A DNA stretch of 64,000 nucleotides from Xanthomonas sp. DAR 80977 (GCF_041240605.1 NZ_CP162487.1:62001-126000); one strand, 5' to 3'. Positions 50,499 to 60,853 are shown, numbered from the stretch's first letter. The notes: generated by a model from the sequence alone, not told the origin. Numbers and translations are program-made.

Positions 50499-53400
50499 AT
50501 GCGTCAGCAGTTGAAGAAGTTCCGCTCCAAGGCCATGTTCACCTTCGTCGGTGGCGTGCTGGTGATCAATCCGGCCTTCGCCCAGCAGGCGCCGCAGACC
50601 GAGGCGCAGGCCCAGGCGAGCCAGCCGTCATCCTCTGCCGACGCGACCACGCTGGACACGGTCAGCGTCACCGGCATCCGCAACAGCCTCAACCAGTCGA
50701 TGGGGATCAAGCGCGACAACGCCGGCGTGGTCGATGCGATCAGCGCCGAGGACATCGGCAAGTTTCCCGACACCAACCTGGCCGAGTCGCTGCAGCGCAT
50801 CACCGGCATCTCGATCGAGCGCCGCGACGGCGAAGGCGCGCAGGTCACCGCGCGCGGCTTCGGTCCGCAGTTCAATGCGGTCACCCTCAACGGCCGGGTG
50901 ATCCCCGGCGCCGACGCGTTCGGCGCGCCGGGCGCGGTGCCCAGCGGCGGCGTGGACGGCGGCACCCGCGCGTTCAACTTCGCCCAGCTCGCCTCCGAGG
51001 CGATCACCGGCATCGAGGTGTACAAGACCAGCCGCGCCAATGCGCCCAGCGGCGGCATCGGCGCCACCATCAACATCCTCACCGACCGCCCGTTCAACCA
51101 CAAAGGCCTGGTCGCCAGCGCCGGCGCCAAGGCCGCGTACGACGACTCGCAGCCGTTCGACAACAAGGTCACGCCGGAAGTGTCCGGCATCTTCAGCTAC
51201 ACCAACCCGGACAAGACCTGGGGCATCGGCCTGAGCGGCAGCTACCAGAAGCGCCGCGGCGGGTCGGTGCAGGCCACCGAGAACGCCTGGAACATCCAGC
51301 CCTGGACCGGCACCGATCCGGCGCTGCGCCCGGACGCCAACGTGCAGAACGCGCCGGCGATCGGCCAGCTGTACGGCATGCCCAACGACCTGCGCTACGC
51401 CTTCTCCGACTTCGAGCGCGAGCGGCTCAACGGCCAGGCGGTGGTGCAGTTCGCGCCGACCGACAGCCTGACCCTGACCCTGGACTACACCTACTCGAGC
51501 AACGAGATCCGCGAGGACCGCGGCGAGCAGGGCATCTGGCTGCAACGCGCCAACAGCTTCACCGACCTGGTGTTCGACACCGGGCAGGCAGTGGCCACGC
51601 CGGTGTACCTGCGCGACGTGCCCAACGGCGCCAAGGACTTCGGCATGGAGCAGCAGCGCAGCATGCAGAAGTACAAGCTCGGCTCGCTGGGCTTCAATGC
51701 CGACTGGCAGGCCACCGACCGCTTGCGCCTGACCTTCGATGCGCACGACTCCAAGACCCAGAGCCTGCCCAACGATCCGGTCACCGGCGGCAGCGCCACC
51801 TATTTCAGCCTGGCCGGCACCAATAACTGCACCGCCGGCACCCAGTGCGGCGGACAGTGGGCGCAGGAGCTGTGGTTCAACAACGGCCTGCCGATCGGCG
51901 CGCGCACCTGGTACCCGACCGCGGCCGATTCCATCGCCGGCACCAACGGCCTGGTCAACCAGGATTTCTCCCCGGCCGAACTCGGTTCGCAGGTGCTGCG
52001 CATCTACTACCAGAGCCAGGTGACGGAGGTGAAGGAAGGGCGCGTCGACGGCCAGTTCGACTTCGACAACGGCCGCTTCCAATTCGGCGTCAACAGCGCC
52101 AAGACCACGATGAACCGGCGCATCAGCGACACCTATTCGACGCTGGGCGACTGGGGCGTGGCCAATGCCGGCAACGAGCCGGGCATGCTGGCGCTGCTGC
52201 AGCCGGTCGGCATCACCGGCCTGTTCGAGGACTTCAACGCCAACGGCGCCGCGCCGGGTGCCTGGCGCGGCAACGCCGACCAGCTGGCGTTGTGGGCGGG
52301 CAACGCCTATGGCGCGACCACGCGCTACAACCCGCAGTTCAGCTCCGACAACCAGGTCGAGGAGAAGACCCGCGCCGCCTACATGCAGCTGGAGTTCGAC
52401 GGCGAGCTCGGCGGCATGACCACCAATACCCGCATCGGCGTGCGCTACGAGAAGACCGACGTGATCTCCTCCTCGGAGGTGGCCACCCCGGTCGCGCTGG
52501 AATGGCAGGCCAACAACGACTTCCAGCTGCTGCGCTCCGACGAGGTGCAGCTGTTCAGCGAGAAGCACAGCTACAGCTACGTGCTGCCGAACCTGGACTT
52601 CAGCGTCAACCTCACCGACACGCTGAAAGCCCGCGCCTCGTTCGGGCAGAGCATCGCGCGTGCGCCGTACAACAACCTGGTGGTCGGCTCGACCCCGGGC
52701 ACGCCGGGCGGCTCGATCCTGATCAACCCCTCCACGCGCGCGTCCGGCAGCACCGAGAACCCGAGCCTGGACCCGCTGGAATCCAACAACCTGGACCTGG
52801 CGCTGGAGTGGTACTTCGCCGACGCCAGCTACGTGTCGCTGACCTTCTGGGACAAGCGCGTGTCCAACTTCATCGGCACCAGCGTCACCCGCGAAACCAT
52901 GTACGGCCTGCGCGATCCCACCTCCGGGCCGGATGCGCAGGCGGCGCTGGCGTTCCTGCAGAGCGGTGCCTGCGCCGCGCAGGTCGGCGCCGCCGGCAAC
53001 GACGTGGCGGCGGCCTGCTCGGCCAACGACACCTCGCTGTTCTCGGCGATGGCGCTGCTGCGCAACGCCGCGGCCACCGGCGGGCTGGGCGCCTACAACG
53101 GCAGTTCGGCGCAGACCCTGGCGCTGGAGAACGCCTACGACCTGATCGGCGAGGCGGACGATCCGCTGTACGAATTCGACGTGTCGCGCCCGGTCAACCA
53201 GAACAAGGCCAAGATCCACGGCTGGGAACTGGGCGGGCAGTACTTCCTTGGCGATACCGGGTTCGGCGTCTACGCCAACTACACCCTGGTCAAGGGCGAC
53301 GTCGGCTTCGACAACACCGTGCTGGACCGCGACCAGTTCGCGCTGCTCGGCCTCAGCGACACCGCCAACGTGATGCTGATGTACGAGAAGTACGGCTGGA

Positions 53401-53666
53401 GCGCGCGCCTGGCCTGGAACTGGCGCGACGAGTACCTGATCGCGGCCAACCAGAACGGCTCCAACCGCAACCCGTACTACGTCGAGCCGTACCAGCAGCT
53501 GGACCTGAGCGTGAGCTACGCCATCACCGACAACCTGTCGGTCGGCTTCGAGGCGATCAACATCACCAGCGAGGATGTGCGCTGGCACGGCCGCTCGGAG
53601 AAGCAGGTGATCAAGGTGCTGGATCAGAGCCCGCGCTACACGCTGGGCGTGCGCTACAACTTCTGA
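50499..53666 (+). CDS. TonB-dependent receptor of the glycan-uptake type
   Basis: A 1055-residue receptor; CGAGGA lies 8 nt before ATG 50499. The signal peptide ends in PAFAQQ. The plug has LDTVSVTGIRNSLNQSMGIKR, DAISAEDIGKFPDTNLAESLQRITGISIERRDGEGAQVTARGFGP and NAVTLNGR, the signature of the large Xanthomonas/Caulobacter carbohydrate receptors. It ends in YTLGVRYNF with the aromatic C-terminal residue. It heads the SapC, cupin and halogenase genes. Confidence 0.93.
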   Translation: MRQQLKKFRSKAMFTFVGGVLVINPAFAQQAPQTEAQAQASQPSSSADATTLDTVSVTGIRNSLNQSMGIKRDNAGVVDAISAEDIGKFPDTNLAESLQRITGISIERRDGEGAQVTARGFGPQFNAVTLNGRVIPGADAFGAPGAVPSGGVDGGTRAFNFAQLASEAITGIEVYKTSRANAPSGGIGATINILTDRPFNHKGLVASAGAKAAYDDSQPFDNKVTPEVSGIFSYTNPDKTWGIGLSGSYQKRRGGSVQATENAWNIQPWTGTDPALRPDANVQNAPAIGQLYGMPNDLRYAFSDFERERLNGQAVVQFAPTDSLTLTLDYTYSSNEIREDRGEQGIWLQRANSFTDLVFDTGQAVATPVYLRDVPNGAKDFGMEQQRSMQKYKLGSLGFNADWQATDRLRLTFDAHDSKTQSLPNDPVTGGSATYFSLAGTNNCTAGTQCGGQWAQELWFNNGLPIGARTWYPTAADSIAGTNGLVNQDFSPAELGSQVLRIYYQSQVTEVKEGRVDGQFDFDNGRFQFGVNSAKTTMNRRISDTYSTLGDWGVANAGNEPGMLALLQPVGITGLFEDFNANGAAPGAWRGNADQLALWAGNAYGATTRYNPQFSSDNQVEEKTRAAYMQLEFDGELGGMTTNTRIGVRYEKTDVISSSEVATPVALEWQANNDFQLLRSDEVQLFSEKHSYSYVLPNLDFSVNLTDTLKARASFGQSIARAPYNNLVVGSTPGTPGGSILINPSTRASGSTENPSLDPLESNNLDLALEWYFADASYVSLTFWDKRVSNFIGTSVTRETMYGLRDPTSGPDAQAALAFLQSGACAAQVGAAGNDVAAACSANDTSLFSAMALLRNAAATGGLGAYNGSSAQTLALENAYDLIGEADDPLYEFDVSRPVNQNKAKIHGWELGGQYFLGDTGFGVYANYTLVKGDVGFDNTVLDRDQFALLGLSDTANVMLMYEKYGWSARLAWNWRDEYLIAANQNGSNRNPYYVEPYQQLDLSVSYAITDNLSVGFEAINITSEDVRWHGRSEKQVIKVLDQSPRYTLGVRYNF

Positions 53667-53830
53667 GCACGGCGGCACGCACGCGGCGGCGGCCGCGTGC
53701 GGCAGGCGCACGCGCGCTGCAGCGCGTCTTGCGGGCGCAGCGCTTTGCTGCAATGGTCGCGTGGCGCACGCCGGCCGGCCCGGTCGGCCGGCGGCCCGCC
53801 CGGTTCCGCCACCGACCCGCTGGAGTACAG

Positions 53831-54598
53831 ATGGCCCGATACGAACTGCTCAACAACGTGGCCCACCAGGACCTGCGCGTGATCCTGCGCTTCGGCCCCG
53901 AGTTCGGCGACGCCAGCGGCGTGGTGCAGGCATTCCCGACCGAATACGCCGAACTGCAGCGCGAGTACCCGATCCTGCTGCGCAAGGACCCGGCCGGCGG
54001 CGGCGGCTTCCAGTCGGTGGCGCTGCTCGGCTTCGAGCAGCAGGAGAACCTGTTCCTGCACGGCGCGCGCTGGGATGCGGCGTACCTGCCGGGCATCGTC
54101 GCCAAGGGCCCGTTCCTGATCGGCTTCCAGGAGCGGCACGAGGACGGCGTGTTGCGCCGCGAGCCGGTGATCCACGTCGATCTCGACCATCCGCGGGTCA
54201 GTTTCAGCGAAGGCGAGCGGGTGTTCCTGCCGCAGGGCGGGCACAGCCCGTACCTGGAGCACGTCATCACCGTGCTGCGCGGCATCCGCGACGGCGTGGA
54301 AGGCGGCAACGCCATGTTCGCCGCGTTCGATGCGCTGGGCCTGATCCAGCCGCTGCGCATCGACGTGCAGCTGGGCGAGGCGCACAACGTGCAGCTGGCC
54401 GGGCTGTACGGCATCGACCGCGAGCGGCTGGCGGCGCTGGACGCGCCAGCGCTGCATGGGCTGCACCGCGCCGGCTACCTGGAAGGCGCCTACCTGTTGC
54501 TGGCGTCGCTGCACAACATGCGCCGGCTGATGGCCGAGAAGCAGCGCCGCCTGCAGCAGGCCGGCACGGACGCGGCTGTCTCCGGGCAGGCCGCCTGA
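53831..54598 (+). CDS. SapC family protein
   Basis: A 255-residue cytoplasmic protein with GGAG at 53822-53825. The SapC pattern is clear: YELLNNVAHQDLRV, EYAELQREYPILLRKD, SVALLGFEQQENLFL, WDAAYLPGIVAKGPFLIGF, then a C-terminal helical part (LHRAGYLEGAYLLLASLHNMRRLM). Biochemical role unknown. These genes occur in TonB-receptor operons with flavin-dependent halogenases. Confidence 0.88.
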   Translation: MARYELLNNVAHQDLRVILRFGPEFGDASGVVQAFPTEYAELQREYPILLRKDPAGGGGFQSVALLGFEQQENLFLHGARWDAAYLPGIVAKGPFLIGFQERHEDGVLRREPVIHVDLDHPRVSFSEGERVFLPQGGHSPYLEHVITVLRGIRDGVEGGNAMFAAFDALGLIQPLRIDVQLGEAHNVQLAGLYGIDRERLAALDAPALHGLHRAGYLEGAYLLLASLHNMRRLMAEKQRRLQQAGTDAAVSGQAA

Positions 54599-54612
54599 GC
54601 GTCGTGGACGCG

Positions 54613-55623
54613 ATGGCGGCGATTGCGGAGCGCAGCGATTGCCGCGCCGGCGCGCTGCCGTTGGACGAACTGCTCGCCGCCGGCGAGCCGGTGGTGCTGC
54701 GCGGGTTGGTACGCGACTGGGCGCTGGTGCAGGCCGGCCTGCGCGGCACCGGCGCGGCGATGGACCTGCTGCGCGGGCACAGCAACGGCCGCCCGTTGCA
54801 ATACTCCTACGGCGCGCCGGAAATCGCCGGGCGGCCGTTCTACACCGACGACTTCACCGCACTGAACTTCGAGGTGCGGCGCGGCGACCTGCATGGCCTG
54901 CTGGACGCGATCGCCGCGCACCTGGACCATCCGCGGCCGCCGGCCTATTACCTGGCCTCGCTGCCGGTGGACGACAGCCTGCCGGGGTTCCGCGACGGCA
55001 ACGACGTGGACTTCGCCGCGCACGGCATCCCGGCGCGGCCGAGCATCTGGATCGGCAACCGCATCACCGCGTCCTGCCACTACGACGCGCCGAACAACCT
55101 GGCCTGCTGCGCGGTCGGCCGGCGCCGCTTCACCGTGTTCCCGCCGGAGCAGATCGGCAATCTCTATCCCGGCCCGCTGGAGCCGACCCCGGGCGGGCAG
55201 GCGATCAGCGTGGTGGACTTCGCCGCGCCCGATCTCGCGCGCTACCCACGTTTTCGCGCCGCGCTGGCGCATGGCCGCAGCGCGGTGCTCGAACCCGGCG
55301 ATGCGCTGTTCCTGCCCAGCCTGTGGTGGCATCACGTGGAGGGCCTGGAGGCGTTCAACGTGCTGGTCAACTACTGGTGGAGCAGCGCGCCGGCCTGGCT
55401 GCCGACGCCGACGCAGGCGCTGTACCACGCGCTGTGGGCGATCCGCGACCGGCCGGACGCGGAGAAGGCGGCGTGGCGGGACATCTTCGACTACTACGTG
55501 TTCGGGCCGGCCGACCGAGCCGGCGAACACCTGCCGGCGCAGGCGCGGCAACTGCTCGGGCCGATCGACGACGCGCGCGCGCGGCAACTGCGCGCGATGC
55601 TGCTGGCCAAGCTCAACCGCTGA
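54613..55623 (+). CDS. JmjC-type cupin (cupin-like domain) oxygenase
   Basis: A 336-residue protein. The start is uncertain between GTG 54604 and ATG 54613. The fold matches cupin_8 (LDELLAAGEPVVLRGLVRDW, RPFYTDDFTALNF, PSIWIGNRITASCHYDAPNNLACCAVGRRRFTVFPPEQ, GDALFLPSLWWHHVEGLEAFNVLVNYWW). Iron ligands H156 and D158 (HYD) and a later His (240 or 241) fit a 2-oxoglutarate-dependent hydroxylase. It lies 14 bp after sapC. The substrate is unknown. Confidence 0.85.
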   Translation: MAAIAERSDCRAGALPLDELLAAGEPVVLRGLVRDWALVQAGLRGTGAAMDLLRGHSNGRPLQYSYGAPEIAGRPFYTDDFTALNFEVRRGDLHGLLDAIAAHLDHPRPPAYYLASLPVDDSLPGFRDGNDVDFAAHGIPARPSIWIGNRITASCHYDAPNNLACCAVGRRRFTVFPPEQIGNLYPGPLEPTPGGQAISVVDFAAPDLARYPRFRAALAHGRSAVLEPGDALFLPSLWWHHVEGLEAFNVLVNYWWSSAPAWLPTPTQALYHALWAIRDRPDAEKAAWRDIFDYYVFGPADRAGEHLPAQARQLLGPIDDARARQLRAMLLAKLNR

Positions 55624-55657
55624 CGCCGCCATTCACGACCGCAGGAGAGACGAGGCA

Positions 55658-57181
55658 ATGGGCCAGATACGCAAGGTGGTGATCGCGGGCGGCGGCACGG
55701 CGGGCTGGATCGCCGCCTGCGCGCTGTCGCACCAGTTCCGCGAGCTGCTGGACATCACCCTGATCGAGTCCGAGCAGATCGGCACGGTCGGCGTGGGCGA
55801 ATCCACGGTGCCGCCGATCCGCAGCTTCCACCGTTTCCTGCAGATCGACGAGCAGGAGTTCCTGCGCACCGTGGCCGGCACCTTCAAGCTGTCCATCTCC
55901 TTCGAGAACTGGCGCCGGCACGGCGAGCGCTACCTCCATCCGTTCGGCATCACCGGACAGAGCACTCTGGTCTGCGCGTTCCACCATTTCTGGCTGGAGG
56001 CGCAGCGGCGCGGGATGCTGTCCGAGTTGGGCGACTACTGTCTGGAGACGGTGGCCTCGCGCGCGGACCGCTTCGCGCTGCAGCAGTCGCCGCCGGTCAA
56101 CTACGCCTACCACTTCGATGCCGGGCTGTACGCGCGGCTGCTGCGCGGCCACGCCGAGCGCCACGGGCTCAAGCGCGTGGAGGGCAAGATCCAACAGGTG
56201 CGGCAGCATCCGGAAAGCGGCTTCGTCGAGGCGCTGCTGCTGGAAGACGGCACGCGGGTCGAGGGCGACCTGTTCATCGACTGCACCGGCTTCCGCGGCC
56301 TGCTGATCGAGCAGACCCTGCACACCGGCTACGAGGACTGGAAGCAGTGGCTGCCGTGCGATCGCGCGGTGGCGGTGCAGACCGAGGCGGTGGCGCCGCC
56401 GGTGCCGTATACCCGCGCCATCGCCCATGCCGCCGGCTGGTGCTGGCACATCCCGTTGCAGCACCGGGTCGGCTGCGGGCTGGTGTTCTCCAGCGCGCAC
56501 ATGTCCGACGACGAGGCCCGCGCCAAGCTGCTGCACGACGCCGCCGCGCCGCCGATCAAGGACCCGTGGCTGGTGCCGTTCCGCAGCGGCCGCCGGCTCA
56601 AGGCCTGGAACAAGAACGTGGTCGCGTTGGGTCTGGCCAGCGGCTTCATCGAACCGCTGGAATCGACCAGCATCCACCTGACCATCGCCGCGGTGATGCG
56701 GCTGATCACGCTGTTCCCCGGCGACGGCGTCGCCCCGGCGATGACCGACATCTACAACGAGGTCAGCCGCGCCGAGATGGAGCATGTGCGCGACTTCATC
56801 ATCCTGCACTACCATGCCAACCAGCGCGACGAACCGATGTGGCAGGCCTGCCGCGAGATGGCGCTGCCCGCGTCGCTGCAGCAGCGGCTGCGCGCCTGGC
56901 GCGAGCGCGCGCACGCCTGGCAGGGCGCCGACGAACTGTTCCGGGTGGATTCGTGGATCCACGTGCTGCTCGGCCAGGGCATCGTGCCGGCGCAGCACCA
57001 CCTGCTGGCGCGCGCGTTGCCGGACCAGGCGCTGCAGCGCTTCCTCGACGCGATCCGCCAGCCCATCGACCGCGCGGTGGCGCAGATGCCGTCGCAGGAG
57101 GCGTTCATCGCGCGCTATTGCAAGGCCGGGCCGGAGGTGTGGGCGGGACGGACCCCTGTCGCGGCGCCGGCGCCGGCATGA
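55658..57181 (+). CDS. Flavin-dependent tryptophan halogenase family protein
   Basis: A 507-residue protein; AGGAGAG lies 10 nt before ATG 55658. GGGTAGW (11-17) binds FAD. GEST (47-50), K77 in GTFKLSISF (position of the catalytic lysine) and W261-C-W-H-I-P266 (WxWxIP, which blocks monooxygenation) are all kept, so it may be a real halogenase. It closes the four-gene receptor operon, though its natural substrate in such glycan operons is not known. Confidence 0.9.
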   Translation: MGQIRKVVIAGGGTAGWIAACALSHQFRELLDITLIESEQIGTVGVGESTVPPIRSFHRFLQIDEQEFLRTVAGTFKLSISFENWRRHGERYLHPFGITGQSTLVCAFHHFWLEAQRRGMLSELGDYCLETVASRADRFALQQSPPVNYAYHFDAGLYARLLRGHAERHGLKRVEGKIQQVRQHPESGFVEALLLEDGTRVEGDLFIDCTGFRGLLIEQTLHTGYEDWKQWLPCDRAVAVQTEAVAPPVPYTRAIAHAAGWCWHIPLQHRVGCGLVFSSAHMSDDEARAKLLHDAAAPPIKDPWLVPFRSGRRLKAWNKNVVALGLASGFIEPLESTSIHLTIAAVMRLITLFPGDGVAPAMTDIYNEVSRAEMEHVRDFIILHYHANQRDEPMWQACREMALPASLQQRLRAWRERAHAWQGADELFRVDSWIHVLLGQGIVPAQHHLLARALPDQALQRFLDAIRQPIDRAVAQMPSQEAFIARYCKAGPEVWAGRTPVAAPAPA

Positions 57182-57354
57182 TGCGCAATGGCGTGCGTAC
57201 CGGCGCGCATGCCGCGCCGATCGCGTCACGCGAGCGGTAGCGCCTGCACGGCCTTCGTGCAGTCATGGCGTGCTCTGCCCGCATGCTGGTTCGCCCGGCC
57301 CGCGGGCGCTACGCTTCGCGGCGAGCGCGACCAAGGCGGCATCCTTAACGCCTG

Positions 57355-57897
57355 ATGGCGCGTCGTGTTCCGCGACGACGATCCCTGTGGGCTGCCGTGC
57401 ACATACCAACGCCAACCGCTTGCCCGGATCCGGCCGCGCCGCTGCGCTACCCGCCCGACTATCCGCCGACCGGCGCGCGCGAGCGATTCTTCATCGGCGT
57501 CAGATGGCTCGGCCCGGACCTGGCGTTCTTCGGGCGATTGTCCGCCCGGCAGCGGGCGCGCAGCGCCGCGTTGCTGGATCTGTGGGGTGGCGGGGCGCGG
57601 CAACGGGTGGCGAGCGCGATCGGCGCGATCCTGGCGCGGCGCCTGCGTTGGCCTGGTCCTTGTTTCCTGCCCGACGATGCATTCGCCGTTGTCTGCGGTG
57701 GACCGCGTTTCGAGATGCTCGACATCGCCTACGACGTCGAGGATGCGATCGGCGAGATCCAGGTGCAGCTCGGGATCGCGATGCCCGCCTATTTCTGGGA
57801 GCGGACGGTGACCCAGACCTTGGGTCAGGTGGTCAATACGCTGTTGGCAGCGGGGGCGTTGCCTGGCGAGCAGTGCATGCCGCATGCGCGCGGCTGA
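57355..57897 (+). CDS. Hypothetical protein
   Basis: A 180-residue soluble protein. It has a basic N terminus, a Pro-rich stretch (CPDPAAPLRYPPDYPPTGARE) and a helical body (ARQRARSAALLDLWGGGARQRVASAIGAILARRLRW, IAYDVEDAIGEIQVQLGI). No family was recognised and the start is uncertain. It follows the halogenase operon after 173 bp without a clear signal. Confidence 0.5.
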   Translation: MARRVPRRRSLWAAVHIPTPTACPDPAAPLRYPPDYPPTGARERFFIGVRWLGPDLAFFGRLSARQRARSAALLDLWGGGARQRVASAIGAILARRLRWPGPCFLPDDAFAVVCGGPRFEMLDIAYDVEDAIGEIQVQLGIAMPAYFWERTVTQTLGQVVNTLLAAGALPGEQCMPHARG

Positions 57898-58042
57898 CCG
57901 GCATCGCGCAACGTCGCGCTGATCGATCGGACCGGATCCCATGCCCGGCCACCCCAATGCCTGCACCTACCCGCCGCGACGCGGCCCGGAGGTCGCTGCA
58001 TGGCTATCATCGGCTCGACGCCCAATCCGAGAGTTCTTGCGC

Positions 58043-59293
58043 ATGAAGCTGCGAGCCCTGTGTCTTTCCCTTTCGCTGGTGCTGGCTGCGGCGCCGACGG
58101 CGCAGGCCGTCGACTTCAGCAAGGCCGAGCTGGCCCGCGCCACGGCGCTGCAGCAGCGGCTGCTGACCCTGGATTCGCACCTGGACACGCCGGCCAATTT
58201 CGAACGCGGCGATTTCGACATGATGCGTGCGCATGCCGGCAACCGGCTGGCGCAGGTGGACTATCCGCGCATGGTCGCCGGTGCGCTGGACGGCGGGTTC
58301 TGGGCGATCTACACCGGCCAGGGCGACCGCAGCGCACAGGCGCACCTGGACGACCGCGATGCCGGGCTGCAGCGCCTGATGGCGATCCATGCGCTGCTGG
58401 CGGCGCACCCGCAGCAGTTCGGCCTGGCCACCACGCCGGCCGATGCAGCGCGGCTCAAGGCCGCCGGCAAGCGCGTGGTGTACCTGAGCATGGAGAACGC
58501 CAGCCCGCTGGTCGCCGATCCCACGCTGCTGCGCTTCTATCACGCGCAGGGCCTGCGCTTGCTGAGCACGGCGCATTTCCTCAACAACGAATTCGCCGAT
58601 TCGGCCACCGACCCGAAGGGGCCGGAATGGCACGGCTTGAGTCCCGCCGGCCGCGCGCTGGTGCAGCAGGCGCAGAAACTCGGCATCGTCATCGACCAGT
58701 CGCATGCCTCCGATGCGGTGTTCGACCAGTTGATTGCGCTGTCGCCGGTGCCGATCCTGCTCTCGCACAGCGGCGCGCGCGCGGTGCATGCGCATCCGCG
58801 CAACATCGACGATGCGCGGCTGAAGGTGCTGGCCGCGCACGGCGGGGTGATCCAGATGAATTCCTACGGCGGCTACCTGATCGACAACGGCGCCAGCCCC
58901 GAACGCAAGGCCGCCGAGCAGGCGTTGATCGCCAGGTACGGTGGCTGGGAGCATCTGCGACTGGCCGACGGACCCAGGCTTGGCGAGGAAATGAAGGCGC
59001 TGGACGCCAAGTACCCGGTGCGGCAGGCGACGCTGGACGACTTCTTCGCGCACCTGGAACACGTGCTGGCGCTGATCGGCCCCGAGCACGTGGGCATCGG
59101 CATGGACTGGGACGGCGGCGGCGGCGTGACCGGCATGGAGGACGTGAGCGACCTGCCCAAGATCACCGCCTGGCTGCTGCGCAAGGGCTATAGCGAGCAG
59201 CAGATCGCGGCCATCTGGAGCGGCAACGTGTTGCGGGTGATGCAGCAGGCGCAGGACTGGGCGGCCGCGCAGGCGCGCAGCGGAGCTTCCTGA
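58043..59293 (+). CDS. Exported membrane-dipeptidase family peptidase (M19)
   Basis: A 416-residue protein starting at ATG 58043 with signal peptide (LCLSLSLVLAAAPTAQA). Zinc-site motifs are in order: DSHLDTP (His, Asp), SMENASPL (Glu), IDQSHASD and LSHSGARAVHAHPRNI (His residues), and GIGMDWDGGGG (Asp). Renal dipeptidase relatives cut dipeptides, including D-residue ones. A periplasmic role in peptide or peptidoglycan fragment turnover is likely. Confidence 0.9.
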   Translation: MKLRALCLSLSLVLAAAPTAQAVDFSKAELARATALQQRLLTLDSHLDTPANFERGDFDMMRAHAGNRLAQVDYPRMVAGALDGGFWAIYTGQGDRSAQAHLDDRDAGLQRLMAIHALLAAHPQQFGLATTPADAARLKAAGKRVVYLSMENASPLVADPTLLRFYHAQGLRLLSTAHFLNNEFADSATDPKGPEWHGLSPAGRALVQQAQKLGIVIDQSHASDAVFDQLIALSPVPILLSHSGARAVHAHPRNIDDARLKVLAAHGGVIQMNSYGGYLIDNGASPERKAAEQALIARYGGWEHLRLADGPRLGEEMKALDAKYPVRQATLDDFFAHLEHVLALIGPEHVGIGMDWDGGGGVTGMEDVSDLPKITAWLLRKGYSEQQIAAIWSGNVLRVMQQAQDWAAAQARSGAS

Positions 59294-59471
59294 GGGCTGC
59301 CGTCGGCGCAGGCCGCATGGCAGCGCCACGGCACCGCGTCGTCGCGCCGATGCGGCGGCGCCCGGCCTGGCGCCAGCCGACGGCCGAAGACCCATTCCGG
59401 CCGGCCAGCGAACGGCGCAGTGCCGCAGGCGCCGAACCCGCGGCACGGCATCGGCTAGCATCGGAGCGGCC

Positions 59472-60623
59472 ATGAAGATCGTCATCGCCCCGGATTCGTT
59501 CAAGGAAAGCCTGTCCGCGCTCGAGGTGGCCACGCAGATCGAAGCGGGCTTTCGCGAGGTGTTCCCGGCGTGGAGCTACCGCAAGGTGCCGGTCGCCGAC
59601 GGCGGCGAGGGCACGGTCGCGGCGCTGGTCGCGGCCACCGGCGGGCGCATCGTCCGCTGCACGGTGCGCGGACCGCTGGGGGCGCCGGTCGACGCCTTCT
59701 TCGGCATCAGCGGCGACGGCCGCACCGCCATCGTCGAGATGGCCGCGGCGAGCGGACTGGCGCTGCTGCCGCCGGCCCGGCGCGACCCGCTCGCCGCCAC
59801 CAGCTACGGTGTCGGCGAACTGCTCCTGGCGGCGCTGGACGCCGGCGCGCGGCGCATCGTCGTCGGCATCGGCGGCAGCGCCAGCAACGACGGCGGCGCC
59901 GGCATGGCGCAGGCCCTGGGCGCGCGCCTGCTGGATGCGCAGGGCCGCGCGCTGGACCCCGGCGTGGGCGGCGGCGCACTGGCGACGCTGGCGCGGATCG
60001 ATGCCGGCGGCCTGGATCCGCGCTTGCGACAGTGTGCGATCGAGGTCGCCTGCGATGTCGACAATCCGCTGACCGGACCCGCCGGCGCCTCGGCGGTGTT
60101 CGGGCCGCAGAAGGGCGCCACGCCGGCGCTGGTCGCGCAGCTCGACGCCAACCTGCGCCACTACGCCGCGGTGATCGAAGCCGACCTGGGGATCGCGGTC
60201 GCCGGCTTGCGCGGCGGCGGCGCCGGCGGCGGCCTGGGCGCGGCGCTGGTCGCGTTCCTGGGCGCGCGGCTGCGCCCGGGCGCGGACATCGTCGCCGAGG
60301 CGCTGGGGCTGGAGGCGCTGGTGGCCGACGCCGACCTGGTCGTCACCGGCGAAGGCCGCCTCGATCGCCAGAGCGTCCATGGCAAGGCCCCGGTCGGCGT
60401 GGCGCGCATCGCCAAACGCCACGGCAAGCCGGTGCTGGCCATCGTCGGCGGGCTGGGCGCCGGCGCCGAGCACCTGCACGCGCATGGCATCGATGCGATG
60501 TTCGGCGCGGTGCAGCGCATTTGCACGCAGGAGCAGGCGCTGGCCGAGGCGGCGGCGAACCTGCGCGCGGCGGCCAGGAACGTGGCCGAGGCGATCCGGA
60601 TCGGACGCGGCCTGGGACGGTGA
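59472..60623 (+). CDS. Glycerate 2-kinase (GlxK/GarK type)
   Basis: A 383-residue protein. It begins with the family signature MKIVIAPDSFKESLSALEVA and continues with VPVADGGEGTVAAL, GVGELLLAALDAGARRIVVGIGGSASNDGGAGM, LDPGVGGGALATL, GLGAALVAFLGARLRPGADIV and GEGRLDRQSVHGKAPVGVARIA. It phosphorylates glycerate, the end product of sugar-acid or glyoxylate routes. It stands alone. Confidence 0.93.
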   Translation: MKIVIAPDSFKESLSALEVATQIEAGFREVFPAWSYRKVPVADGGEGTVAALVAATGGRIVRCTVRGPLGAPVDAFFGISGDGRTAIVEMAAASGLALLPPARRDPLAATSYGVGELLLAALDAGARRIVVGIGGSASNDGGAGMAQALGARLLDAQGRALDPGVGGGALATLARIDAGGLDPRLRQCAIEVACDVDNPLTGPAGASAVFGPQKGATPALVAQLDANLRHYAAVIEADLGIAVAGLRGGGAGGGLGAALVAFLGARLRPGADIVAEALGLEALVADADLVVTGEGRLDRQSVHGKAPVGVARIAKRHGKPVLAIVGGLGAGAEHLHAHGIDAMFGAVQRICTQEQALAEAAANLRAAARNVAEAIRIGRGLGR

Positions 60624-60853
60624 CCTGGCCGCCGCAGCGCGCGCCTGGAGCGCACGCCCGGCACCTTCCGCGTCCGCACGCCGGACTCCTGACCGTGCAC
60701 CGCCGAAGGTGGATCGGATCGCCGGCCACGGCGCAGCCCACTGCAGCGGCACACCCATGCGCACCCCAATGGTGCAAAGCCACGGCCATGTCTGGTGCGG
60801 AGCCAGCCTATTCAGCTACAATGAAAACGATTACAAAAAGGAATTGCGTCTAC

